The position numbers were made by a program, and so were the translations under genes. The notes beneath the pieces are model-generated. The model did no database searches. It saw only the letters and a list, made by a program, of their open reading frames with translations, and had not been told where the DNA came from. This document shows, piece after piece, positions 25,145 to 33,484 of a stretch of DNA of 36,928 bases. The stretch is from Phycisphaeraceae bacterium. GTDB lineage: Bacteria > Planctomycetota > Phycisphaerae > Phycisphaerales > UBA1924. Position 1 is the first letter of the stretch; every line of letters starts with the position of its first letter. Where the stretch lies: positions 1 to 36,928 of the forward strand of contig JAHCJH010000014.1 of assembly GCA_026126345.1 (NCBI GenBank). Reading direction: 5' to 3'.

Positions 25145-26680
25145 ATGATCGCATCGCTCTCCCGTTGTGTCGTCGCGGCGCTGGCGCTGGCCGCGGCGCC
25201 GCTGTGCACCGGCGCCCAGCCCAAGGCCCCCGAGCCCGGTTCGCCCTCGGTCACCGAGGGGATCGTGGTGATCGCCGGCCAGCGCGTGGTGTACCGGGCC
25301 ACCGCGGGCCTGACGCCGCTGATGGACGAAAAACTCAAGGTCAAGGCCAACGTCTTCTCGATCGTCTACGAGCGCCTGAGCGACAGCGAGAAGGACGAGT
25401 CGGGCAGGGCGCGCACGCTGGCGTCGATCGATCCCGCCGGGCGGCCCGTGACTTTCGCGTTCAACGGCGGGCCGGGCTCGTCGTCGGTGTGGCTGCACCT
25501 GGGGGCGCTGGGCCCCCGGCGCGTGCGGATGGGCCCCGAAGGGGAGATGCCCGCGTCGGCGGTGCTGGCCGACAACGCGTCGAGCTGGCTGGATTTCACC
25601 GACCTGGTGTTCATCGACCCGGTGAGCACGGGCTACAGCCGCGCCGCCGAGGGCGAGGACCCCAAGCAGTTCCACGGGCTGGACGAGGACGTGCGGTGGG
25701 TGGCCGAGTTCATCCGGCTGAGCCTCACGCGCGGCAAGCGCTGGCTGAGCCCGAAATACCTGGTGGGCGAGTCGTACGGCACGACGCGCGCCGCGGGCAT
25801 GTCGCGTGAGCTGCAGGAGCGGCTGGGGATCTACGTGTCGGGCATCGCGCTGATCTCGCCGGTGTTGAACTTCCAGACCACGTCGTTCGACGTGGGCAAC
25901 GACACGCCATACTGGTTGTTCCTGCCAACGTACGCCGCGACGGCCTGGTACCACAAGCGTCTGGCGCCGCCGATGGCCGCCGACCTGACGCGAACGCTCG
26001 ACGAGGTCGGGGCGTTCGCCCGCACCGAGTACCTCACGGCCCTGGCCGAGGGCGATCGGCTCGACCCGGCGCGTCGGCAGGCGGTCGCCGAGCGGCTCGC
26101 GGCGTACACGGGCCTGTCCAGAGACTTCATTCTGCGCAGCAACCTGCGCCCGACCATCGGCGCGTTCACCAAGGAACTGCTCCGCGACCAGGGGCGGACC
26201 GTCGGCCGGCTGGACAGCCGCTTCAAGGGCATCGACCGCACCGACGTGGGCGAGTCGCCGGAGTACGACCCTTCGTACGCCGCGATCCAGGGCGTGTACA
26301 CCTCGGCCATGAACGACTACGCGCGGCGCGAGCTGCGCTTCGAGTCCGACCTGAACTACGAGATCCTGACCGGCAACGTGCGGCCGTGGTCGTTCGCGTC
26401 GGCGAGCAACCGCTACGCCAACGTCGCCGAGTCGCTTCGGCGCTCGATCAGCGTGAACCCGAACCTGCGGGTGTGGGCGGCGTGCGGATACTACGACCTG
26501 GCGACGCCCTTCGCCGCGGCGGGGTACACGCTGCACAACCTGCAGCTCGACCCGACGCTGCACGGCAACATCTCGCAGACGTTCTACGAGTCGGGGCACA
26601 TGATGTACGTGCGCGAGGCCGACCTGGAGAAGTTGCGGCAGGACGCGGCGCGTTGGTACAGCGCCGCTCCGAAGCCCTGA
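25145..26680 (+). CDS. secreted S10-family serine carboxypeptidase
   Basis: A 511-residue peptidase with a Sec signal peptide (MIASLSRCVVAALALAAAPL, cleavage near Ala-Gln 24/25). The S10 family removes C-terminal residues from peptides, usually at acid pH. The catalytic triad is visible: Ser210 in GESYGT, Asp451 in CGYYDLATP and His485 in ESGHMMYV. The oxyanion/substrate motif FNGGPGSSS (106-114) and DPVSTGYS are also present. Length and motif order match the bacterial S10 branch often annotated as 'peptidase S10'. ATG 25145 is supported by TAGGCT 6 bases upstream. A digestive role outside the cytoplasm is inferred from the signal peptide. It converges on the damaged dioxygenase gene. Confidence 0.92.
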   Translation: MIASLSRCVVAALALAAAPLCTGAQPKAPEPGSPSVTEGIVVIAGQRVVYRATAGLTPLMDEKLKVKANVFSIVYERLSDSEKDESGRARTLASIDPAGRPVTFAFNGGPGSSSVWLHLGALGPRRVRMGPEGEMPASAVLADNASSWLDFTDLVFIDPVSTGYSRAAEGEDPKQFHGLDEDVRWVAEFIRLSLTRGKRWLSPKYLVGESYGTTRAAGMSRELQERLGIYVSGIALISPVLNFQTTSFDVGNDTPYWLFLPTYAATAWYHKRLAPPMAADLTRTLDEVGAFARTEYLTALAEGDRLDPARRQAVAERLAAYTGLSRDFILRSNLRPTIGAFTKELLRDQGRTVGRLDSRFKGIDRTDVGESPEYDPSYAAIQGVYTSAMNDYARRELRFESDLNYEILTGNVRPWSFASASNRYANVAESLRRSISVNPNLRVWAACGYYDLATPFAAAGYTLHNLQLDPTLHGNISQTFYESGHMMYVREADLEKLRQDAARWYSAAPKP

Positions 26681-26695
26681 CCGCCGGGCGCCGAC

Positions 26696-27153
26696 TCAGT
26701 GCGACTCGATCTCGGCCCGGCGAGCTTCCAGGTGTTCCGGAAGGCAGAGGCGCGAGCCCAGGCCCGAAGCCGGCTCATCGACCGTGAACCCCGGGCCGTC
26801 TGTGGCGATCTCCAGTTTCACACCCCCGGGCTCGTGGAAGTACACCGAGCGGAAGTAGGTTCGGTCGAACACCCCGGTGGGTCGCAGGCCGCCGCGCTCC
26901 AGATTGTCGGCCAGGGCGAGCTGGTGGGCCGAATCGGCGGCGCGGAACGCCGCGTGGTGCAGCGACCCCGCGCCGGGGTCGGGCGGATGAAGAACGTGAC
27001 GATCGAGCCGGGTCGGGCCTGGTCGTCGCCGAAGTACAGATGCGGGCACATCGAGTCCACGTACGCGACGGTTCGCTTGATGAGCCGCGGGCCGAGCAGC
27101 CCGCCGTACAACGCGATCGCGCTTCGTTCGTCGGTCGCGACGGCCGCGGCGTG
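26696..27153 (-). pseudogene. remnant of a VOC ring-cleaving dioxygenase (5' truncated, internally deleted, frameshifted)
   Basis: Read leftward from 27153 in one frame: HAAAVATDERSAIALYGG, LLGPRLIKRTVAYVDS, CPHLYFGDDQARPGSIVTFF, the start of an MhqO-type VOC dioxygenase lacking about the first 7 residues. Near 26970-26990 the similarity moves to another frame: AGSLHHAAFRAADSAHQLAL, DRTYFRSVYFHEPGGVKLEIATDGPGF, and the normal C-terminus LEARRAEIESH with stop at 26696-26698. Intact members have about 310 residues with two VOC domains; here only about 150 remain. So the middle (about 150 residues) seems deleted and the frame lost at the join. No start codon or promoter is seen. Intact relatives open hydroquinone-type rings. 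The family call rests on recognised motifs only. Confidence 0.7.
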
Positions 27154-27172
27154 GGGCGGGCCGGGAGAGGGG

Positions 27173-27829
27173 GCTCGGGCCGCAGCGCACGGGCAGCCGG
27201 GTTTCGGGCACCTGGATGCGGATCCCCGTCGGGCCGCGCTGTTCAACGAGGCCATGGAGTCGTTGACAGCGCTGGCGGCCCCTGCGATTGTGCGATCGAT
27301 CGACTGGTCGGCGGATCGCGAAGTGGTCGACATCGGCGGGGGGCACGGGGCCTTGCTGGCGGAAGTCATGGTCGCCAACCCCGGCGTCCGGGGCGTGCTG
27401 TTCGACCTGCCCCATGCCCTCGATGGGGCGCGGGCGCGACTCTCTGCGCGGGGCGTGGCCGATCGGTGCCGGTTCCAGGCCGGCGATTTCTTCAGGGAAC
27501 TTCCCCCCGGGGCAACTACCTACCTGCTCAAGACCGTGCTGCACGATTGGGATGACGCCCGCGCGCTTGCCATCCTGCGGACGTGCCGGTCGGTGTTGGC
27601 GGCAGATGCCCGAGTGCTGGTCATCGAGCGTCTGATGCCCGAACGCATGGAGCCATCGGCGCTGCACCGGTCGCTGGCCCGCAGCGACCTGCACATGCTG
27701 GCGGCGCACGGCGCGGGGGAGCGGACCGAGGAGGCGTTGTGCGAACTGGTCGCCGAGGCGGGTCTGGGGGTCCGTTCGGTACGTGCGGCGGGGGGGCCCT
27801 ACTCGGCGATTGAACTTCGGCGAGTGTGA
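27173..27829 (+). pseudogene. remnant of a SAM-dependent O-methyltransferase (N-terminal domain missing)
   Basis: About 218 codons match the catalytic domain of the methyltransf_2 (acetylserotonin/COMT-like) family: HGQPGFGHLDADPRRAALFNEAM, SAM motif VVDIGGGHGALL, FDLPHAL, GDFF, LLKTVLHDWDDARALAIL with the conserved His of HDW, and the C-terminal GPYSAIELRRV. The N-terminal winged-helix dimerisation domain (~110-120 residues) is missing. Upstream the frame is only a shadow of the dioxygenase remnant on the other strand. No Shine-Dalgarno or promoter is apparent. The two remnants meet head to head within about 20 bp, as expected if one deletion removed both 5' ends. If anything is translated it would start at an internal ATG such as 27254. 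The substrate of the intact enzyme is unknown. Confidence 0.7.
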
Positions 27830-27866
27830 ACTTGGGGAAACGTACGTAGTAGTCAGCGCAAACTAC

Positions 27867-27894
27867 TTGCGTTCGCGCCACGAGCCATTACTCT
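27867..27894 (+). promoter_or_regulatory. promoter of the lectin-dockerin gene (-35 TTGCGT, -10 TACTCT)
   Basis: TTGCGT (27867-27872), 16-base spacer, TACTCT (27889-27894). The leader to ATG 27950 is about 50 bases and ends with AAGGAG 6 bases before the start. Confidence 0.6.
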
Positions 27895-27949
27895 GAGATC
27901 ATCGTTTGGGCGGAACGCCGCGGTGTGCGGCGGAGCCAAGGAGTCTGTC

Positions 27950-30694
27950 ATGCGCGCGAGCACGATGAGCGGGATGGTGGCGGTGATGGTTGCGGGTGCG
28001 GCCGGGGCGGCGCTCGGTCAGCCGGTGGTGCTGAACTACAACTTCAACGGCATGGTGCATTCGGGCGAGCTGGGGTCGGCGCCGAACCCGGGGGTGGCGA
28101 ATGCGCCCAGCGGCTACCGCTCGATCTCGGACCGCGGGCTGAACATCAACGGCGCGGCGGGCTCGTTCGGCACCGGGCCGATCAACGGCGGTACGGGGAT
28201 GTCGTACACGATCGTGTCCAGCGCCGGCGTGCCCGACCTGGTGATGCTGGGCGACCGCAACCGGTTCGGCCCGACGTATGCCCTGGGAAGCGGCAACAAC
28301 TTCGATAGCGTGGTCGACGCGGACTTCCTGGGCATCATGCCGTCGTGGCTGCCCAACGGCGGGACCTCGATCGGCGATTCGAACTTCACGGGCGTTCAGA
28401 CCACGAACCTCCCCTCGCCGCTGCTGATGGACGTGAACTCGCAGATCGGCGTGCTCTACCACGTCAGCAACGGGGGCGGCAGGTTCGACGTGACGCTGAC
28501 GTTCAGCGACGCTTCGTCGGTGACGTACACGCTGGCGGGGCCGGACTGGTTCGGCACGCAGATCGCCCCCGCGTCGCTGCCCGGCGTCGCGAGCCAGTCG
28601 CAACTGGGCGTGTACAACGGCGTGGGCAACCGCGACAACCCGACGCCGGACGGTACGCTCAACGTCTTCGAGGGCGTGGTGAACCGGTCCAGCCTGCTGT
28701 CGGGGCTCGGGTTCGACATCGCCGGCAAGCAACTGGTGAGCATCGGCTTCGGCAACCGCCAGTCGCCCGCGGGCGTGCCGCTGGCGACGACGACGGGCGT
28801 GCCGAGCTTCGCGGTGATGGCGACGACCGTGGGCGGGGCGGTGCCGCCGCCGGCCAACGACAACTGCGCCAGCGCCATCGCCGTCTCCGACGGTGCGACC
28901 AACGGATCCAGCGCCGGGGCGACCGGCTCGACCATCAGCGGCTGCGGCGTGGCCGACACCAACGACGTGTGGTACGTGTACACCGCGACGCACACCGGCC
29001 AGACCCGCGTGTCGCTCTGCGGCAGCGGCTTCGACACCACGCTGGCCGTCTACACCGGCTCGTGCGCCGGGCTGACGCAGGTCGCCTGCAACGACGACAC
29101 CTGCGGCACATCCTCGCGCGTCGAGTTCCCGACCGTGCAGGGCCAGCAGTACCGCATCCGCATCGCCGGCAACAACGGCGAACGCGGCGTGTTCACCATG
29201 CTCATCAGCAGCCCGCCGGGCGTGCAGGCCGGGCCGTTCATCAACCCCTCCAACGGCCACACCTACTACCTGCTCTACCCCTCGTCGTGGACCGACGCCG
29301 AGTCCGACGCGGTCGCCCTCGGCGGCCATCTGGTGGCGATCAACGACGCGGCCGAGAACGACTTCGCATACAACACCGTGCTCCGGTTCGACGGCGGTGC
29401 GGTCTTCCGCCGCGGGTGGATCGGCCTGAGCCGCGACTCGAACTTCCAGACCTGGACCAACGGCGATCCGGTGGCGTACACCAACTGGGCGCCGGGCGAA
29501 CCCAACAACGCCGGCGGCATCGAGAACTACGCCGAGATGCGGGCCGACACCGGCCAGTGGAACGACGTGAGCAACCTTCCCAGCGGCAGCCAGTGTGGCA
29601 TCGTGGAGATCCCGACGCCGCCGACCAACCCGCTGGGCAGCGGCTCGGCGGTGCCGGCGAACGTGGAGGCCGGCCGCACGACGCAACTCCGTGTGACGGT
29701 CATTCCCGCCGGGAGCCCGCCGAGCACGCAGATCAGCGTGCGGGCCGATCTCCAGGCGTTCGGAGGCTCGGCGAGCCAGGCGTTCACCGACCAGGGCGGC
29801 AACCTGTTCACGTACGACCTGGCGGTGCCGCTGAGCCAGGCCCTGCAGCAATATGTGATCGACTTCACCGTGAGCGATGCCGAGAGCCGTTCCAGCCAGA
29901 ACACGCTGAGCCTGACGGTCATCGAGCGCTCGTGGCAGGAACAGGCCGATGGCGGCGGCGATGCCTCGGAATTCCCCGACCTGGCGCAGCGGCCCGTCGG
30001 CGCCGGCGAGCTGCGGCTGATCCGCGGCGCGCTGGACAACGGCAGCGACGCCGACATGTACGTGATCGGCATCTGCGATGTCTCGACCTTCAGCGCCACG
30101 ACTGTCGGCGGCGTGACGTTCGACACGCAGCTGTTCCTGTTCAACTCTGACGGCACGGGCGTCATGCACAACGACGATTCGACCGGGACCGCCTCGACGA
30201 TCGACAACAGCGGCGGGCTGGTCGCGGCGACCGGCAACTTCCTGCTGGCCGTGACGGCGTACAACCGCGATCCGTTCGACGCCTTCGCGCAGCTCATCTG
30301 GAACAACACCCCGTTCACGGGCATCCGCGCGCCGGACGGCCCGGGCGCCGCGAACCCCGTGGCGTCGTGGACCGGCACCGGATCGACGGGGCCCTACACG
30401 ATCACCATGACGGGCGTGTGCTACCCGGGCGCCGGCGGCGGGGGCTGCAACCCGGCAGACGTCGCCACCGAGGGCAGCCCGCAGCCGTTCATCGACGGGC
30501 CGGACGGCTTCATCACCGGCACCGACTTCGATGTCTTCGTGCAGGCCTTCTTCCAGGAAATCCGCCGGCCCGAGCCGACCGGACCCTACATCGCCGACCT
30601 GACCGATGGCGCCGGCACCGGCGCGCCCGACGGCTTCATCACCGGCGCCGACTTCGACTTCTTCATCGTCAAGTTCTTCGCCGGATGCCCGTAG
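27950..30694 (+). CDS. secreted C-type-lectin-fold protein with GC-type dockerin doublet (914 aa)
   Basis: Signal peptide about 1-24 (MRASTMSG...GAALGQ). Residues about 25-300 form a beta-rich domain of unknown type. About 305-420 is a PPC-like domain starting ANDNCASAIAV (TNDVWYVYT, DTTLAVYTGSCAGLTQVACNDD). About 427-557 is a C-type-lectin-like domain (GHTYYLL...SWTDAESDAVALGGHLVAI, WIGLSRD, WAPGEPNN, GQWNDV, QCGIVE); the EPN motif suggests mannose-type calcium binding. A short Ig-like segment and a domain with ADMYVIGI...FDTQLFLFNSDG follow. The dockerin doublet closes it: ADVATEGSP, GPDGFITGTDFDVFVQAFF, DLTDGAG, PDGFITGADFDFFIVKFF, AGCP. AAGGAG is 6 bases before ATG 27950. Probably a glycan-binding surface protein; this is inferred. 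Confidence 0.88.
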   Translation: MRASTMSGMVAVMVAGAAGAALGQPVVLNYNFNGMVHSGELGSAPNPGVANAPSGYRSISDRGLNINGAAGSFGTGPINGGTGMSYTIVSSAGVPDLVMLGDRNRFGPTYALGSGNNFDSVVDADFLGIMPSWLPNGGTSIGDSNFTGVQTTNLPSPLLMDVNSQIGVLYHVSNGGGRFDVTLTFSDASSVTYTLAGPDWFGTQIAPASLPGVASQSQLGVYNGVGNRDNPTPDGTLNVFEGVVNRSSLLSGLGFDIAGKQLVSIGFGNRQSPAGVPLATTTGVPSFAVMATTVGGAVPPPANDNCASAIAVSDGATNGSSAGATGSTISGCGVADTNDVWYVYTATHTGQTRVSLCGSGFDTTLAVYTGSCAGLTQVACNDDTCGTSSRVEFPTVQGQQYRIRIAGNNGERGVFTMLISSPPGVQAGPFINPSNGHTYYLLYPSSWTDAESDAVALGGHLVAINDAAENDFAYNTVLRFDGGAVFRRGWIGLSRDSNFQTWTNGDPVAYTNWAPGEPNNAGGIENYAEMRADTGQWNDVSNLPSGSQCGIVEIPTPPTNPLGSGSAVPANVEAGRTTQLRVTVIPAGSPPSTQISVRADLQAFGGSASQAFTDQGGNLFTYDLAVPLSQALQQYVIDFTVSDAESRSSQNTLSLTVIERSWQEQADGGGDASEFPDLAQRPVGAGELRLIRGALDNGSDADMYVIGICDVSTFSATTVGGVTFDTQLFLFNSDGTGVMHNDDSTGTASTIDNSGGLVAATGNFLLAVTAYNRDPFDAFAQLIWNNTPFTGIRAPDGPGAANPVASWTGTGSTGPYTITMTGVCYPGAGGGGCNPADVATEGSPQPFIDGPDGFITGTDFDVFVQAFFQEIRRPEPTGPYIADLTDGAGTGAPDGFITGADFDFFIVKFFAGCP

Positions 30695-30747
30695 CCGACG
30701 CTCGACCGCCGGGACTCCCGGCGTGCGAAACGGAAGGATCGCTGCTT

Positions 30748-30777
30748 GCCGGCCGGGAGAGATCCCGGCCGGCTTTT
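30748..30777 (+). terminator. intrinsic terminator after the lectin-dockerin gene
   Basis: GCCGGCCGGG (30748-30757), loop AGAGAT, CCCGGCCGGC (30764-30773), then TTTT: a perfect 10-bp GC stem with a short T tract. A smaller hairpin, CGCCGGG/CCCGGCG (30707-30723), precedes it 12 bases after the stop codon. Confidence 0.8.
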
Positions 30778-30791
30778 GCGTTTTGTTCGCT

Positions 30792-30819
30792 TTGACGGAA
30801 CAACGCATTCGGTTACCTT
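30792..30819 (+). promoter_or_regulatory. promoter of the Gly-rich repeat gene (-35 TTGACG, -10 TACCTT)
   Basis: TTGACG (30792-30797), 16-base spacer, TACCTT (30814-30819). The leader to the start codon is about 40 bases and contains AAGGAG (30845-30850). Confidence 0.65.
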
Positions 30820-30862
30820 TCGAGCGCATCGCGGAGGGCGTGGGAAGGAGTTGAAGTTGAAC

Positions 30863-33484
30863 ATGGCGCGCTGTGTGTTGTTCGCCGGCATCGCGGGGGC
30901 GATGGCTTGGCTTTCGAGTTCGGTCGGCGCCCAGCCGGTTCTCGTCACGGCGCCGACGACCGTCGGCCCAGCCGATTCGACGATTCTCGGCGTGCCCCTG
31001 GCAACGGCGCAGATCACCGTGCAGGGCGCCACGCTCACCATGAGCGGGCGTCACACGGTCGCTTCGCTCACGCTGGAGCGCAGCCTCGCAGGACAAGCGG
31101 CGGTGCTGACGCACCCGGGCGCGGCCAGTTTCGACTACTCCGGGGGCGCCGGCACCGACGTGGTCATCGGCCTGTGGCTGACCGTGACCGGCAACGTCTC
31201 GATTCAGGGTGCGTCGGGCGTGTTGCCGGCCTGCGGCGTCGACCTCTCCGGGCGCGGGCACGGTCCGGAAGTTGGACCGGGCGCCGGCACCAGCTCGGGC
31301 GGCACGGCGGCGGGAGGCGCACACGGCGGCGGCGGGGGACGATCGTCCGTCGGCGCGCTCGGCGGGCAGTCGTACGGCTCGTTCCTGGAGCCGTCGTCGT
31401 TTGGTTCGGGAGGGGGGCGTGACACAGACTGCTGCGGCTATCGCACGCCGGGCTCGGGCGGCGGGGCGTTCCGGCTCATCGTCCAAGGTTCGTTGACGGT
31501 TGATGGGTTCATCGCTGCGGACGGAACCGGCGCCTCGGTCGGTGAATCCGGCGGAGGCGCCGGCGGCAGCATCTGGATCACCGCCGGTCAGTTCGTCGGC
31601 TCGGGGAGGATCAGCGCGCGTGGGGGCGACGGCTGGACGTCGGCGGGCGGGGGCGGCGGCGGGGGGCGCGTGGCCGTGGGCTATGCATCGTCCGCGTACG
31701 CGGGCACGTGGGACGTCGCGGGCGGCGCCGGCGCGCAGAGCGGGGGCGCCGGCACCGTGTTCACCAGGCAGAGTTCCGTCGCGGTCGGGCTGCTGGTGAT
31801 CGACAACGGTTCGACCCCGGCGGGCGCAACAACGGAGTTCACGGGCACGGTCGCGATCCCCGCGAGTCTGCGCGTCGGCGCGGGGGCGATCGTCGGGCCG
31901 CGTATCGGCGAGGCGGGTCTGCGGCTGCAAGTCCAGGGGGACGCGACGGTCGAGGCGGGCGGGCACGTGTCGGCCTCGTTCCGCGGGTTCGCCGCCGAAT
32001 CGGGCGATGCGCCCGGTCAGAACTCCGGCGGCACGGCGGCGGGCGGCGGGCACGGCGGCGCCGGGGGCAATTCGAGCGTCGGCGCGCTCGGTGGTGGGAC
32101 GTACGGGTCGGTTCAGTTCCCTGCGACCATGGGCTCCGGCGGCGGTCGTGACACGGACTGCTGCGGCGGCCGCACGCCCGGCCGCGGCGGCGGGGCCGTG
32201 TGGCTGGACGTGGGCGGGGCGCTCACGATCCAGGGCGAGATCTCGGCGCACGGCGAGGCCGCGCTCGTGGCCGAATCCGGCGGCGGCGCCGGCGGCAGCG
32301 TGTACGTCAGCGCCCAATCGATCACCGGCGCGGGGGTCATCGCGGCCGACGGCGGAGCGGGCGCCCCGGCGGCGGGCGGCGGCGGTGGCGGTGGCGGGGG
32401 CGGCCGGGTGGCCGTGTATGCACAGGTGTTCAGCTTCACCGGCGTGGCGCGCGCCGTGGGGGGCGATGGATTCGTTCGGGGCGGGGCGGGCACCGTGTAC
32501 GTGCGGCCGACCGCGGCGGGGCTGGCCACGCTGACGGTGGACAACGCCGGTGTCGCGGGGGCGACGACCGAGTTCAGCGGGGACGTTTCGCTGCCGGCGT
32601 CGCTGGTGGTGGGCCCGGGCGGCATCGTCGGCCCGCCGGTGGGCGTGGCCGGGCTGCATCTGCAGTTCGCCGGCGACGTCACGGTGCAGGTCGGGGGAGC
32701 GATCGCGGCCGATGCGCGCGGCTTCGCACCTGAGAGCGGTCCGGCTCCGGGCACTTCTTCCGGCGGCACGGCGGCGGGCGGGGGGCATGGCGGCGCGGGC
32801 GGCAACTCGAGCGTGGAGGCCCCGGGGGGCGGCACGTACGGCTCGGTGGTCGCACCGGTCACGCTCGGCTCCGGTGGCGGGCGCGACACCGATTGCTGCG
32901 GCTACCGCACGCCGGGCCGTGGCGGCGGTGCGATTCGGCTCACCGTGGTCGGAACGGTGACGATCAGCGGCCGCGCGTCGGTGGAAGGGGGCGACGCTCC
33001 CGCGGGCGAGTCGGGCGGCGGCGCGGGCGGCAGCCTGTGGATCACCTGCGGGGCGCTGGCGGGCGCGGGCGTCATTTCGGCCGACGGCGGCGACGGCGCA
33101 CCGGTGACGCTCGGCGGCGGCGGGGGCGGCGGGCGCATCGCGGTGCAGTTCGGCTCGAGCGCGTTCGCGGGCGTGATGACCTCGGTGGGCGGAGCGGGCT
33201 TCGTCAAGGGCGGCGCGGGCACGGTGTACACGCGGCAGACGGGCCAGCCGCTGGGCACGCTGACGATCGGCAACGGAGGCGTCTTCGGCGCCACGACGGA
33301 GTTCAGCGGGTCGGTGACGGCGGCGGCAGATCACGGTCGTCGGCGCGCGCGATCGTCAGCCCGCCCGTGGGCGACCCGTCGCTGGCGTTCGATTTCGGCA
33401 CCCGGAGGCGTGATCATTTTGAGGCCGGGGGGGCATCAGGGGCCGCGGCGCTTCGGGTACGCTGGCCAGGCCGACCCAGCATGA
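30863..33484 (+). CDS. Gly-rich repeat surface protein, 5' part of a frame-broken gene
   Basis: The open frame gives 873 residues with a signal peptide (MARCVLFAGIAGAMAWLSSSVGAQ). It holds the first three of five tandem Gly-rich modules of about 243 residues, each with GSGGGRDTDCCGYRTPG, ESGGGAGGSLWI, GGGGGGGRIAV, GGAGTVYTRQ and ATTEFSG. Reading stays in the module frame to about 33320. It then leaves it: DHGRRRARSS... replaces the expected continuation, and the frame stops at 33482-33484. The rest of the protein continues in another frame. AAGGAG (30845-30850) is 12 bases from ATG 30863 but 6 bases from TTG 30857, so TTG may be the real start (two more residues). Gly-rich low-complexity modules like these suggest an extracellular structural protein. 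Confidence 0.75.
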   Translation: MARCVLFAGIAGAMAWLSSSVGAQPVLVTAPTTVGPADSTILGVPLATAQITVQGATLTMSGRHTVASLTLERSLAGQAAVLTHPGAASFDYSGGAGTDVVIGLWLTVTGNVSIQGASGVLPACGVDLSGRGHGPEVGPGAGTSSGGTAAGGAHGGGGGRSSVGALGGQSYGSFLEPSSFGSGGGRDTDCCGYRTPGSGGGAFRLIVQGSLTVDGFIAADGTGASVGESGGGAGGSIWITAGQFVGSGRISARGGDGWTSAGGGGGGGRVAVGYASSAYAGTWDVAGGAGAQSGGAGTVFTRQSSVAVGLLVIDNGSTPAGATTEFTGTVAIPASLRVGAGAIVGPRIGEAGLRLQVQGDATVEAGGHVSASFRGFAAESGDAPGQNSGGTAAGGGHGGAGGNSSVGALGGGTYGSVQFPATMGSGGGRDTDCCGGRTPGRGGGAVWLDVGGALTIQGEISAHGEAALVAESGGGAGGSVYVSAQSITGAGVIAADGGAGAPAAGGGGGGGGGGRVAVYAQVFSFTGVARAVGGDGFVRGGAGTVYVRPTAAGLATLTVDNAGVAGATTEFSGDVSLPASLVVGPGGIVGPPVGVAGLHLQFAGDVTVQVGGAIAADARGFAPESGPAPGTSSGGTAAGGGHGGAGGNSSVEAPGGGTYGSVVAPVTLGSGGGRDTDCCGYRTPGRGGGAIRLTVVGTVTISGRASVEGGDAPAGESGGGAGGSLWITCGALAGAGVISADGGDGAPVTLGGGGGGGRIAVQFGSSAFAGVMTSVGGAGFVKGGAGTVYTRQTGQPLGTLTIGNGGVFGATTEFSGSVTAAADHGRRRARSSARPWATRRWRSISAPGGVIILRPGGHQGPRRFGYAGQADPA

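Noticed and set aside
26699-27172. Upstream extension of the methyltransferase frame
   Set aside because: These residues show no family similarity and are the complement of the dioxygenase remnant, so they are not counted as coding.
27848-27867. AGTAGT/ACTACT hairpin before the lectin-dockerin gene as a regulator or terminator
   Set aside because: Only 6 bp with an 8-base loop and no T tract, and it competes with an equally weak CGCAA/TTGCG pairing; not supportable.
27899-33334. 1811-codon open frame on the minus strand over the dockerin genes
   Set aside because: Low-complexity translation antisense to two genes with signal peptides and domains; a GC artefact.
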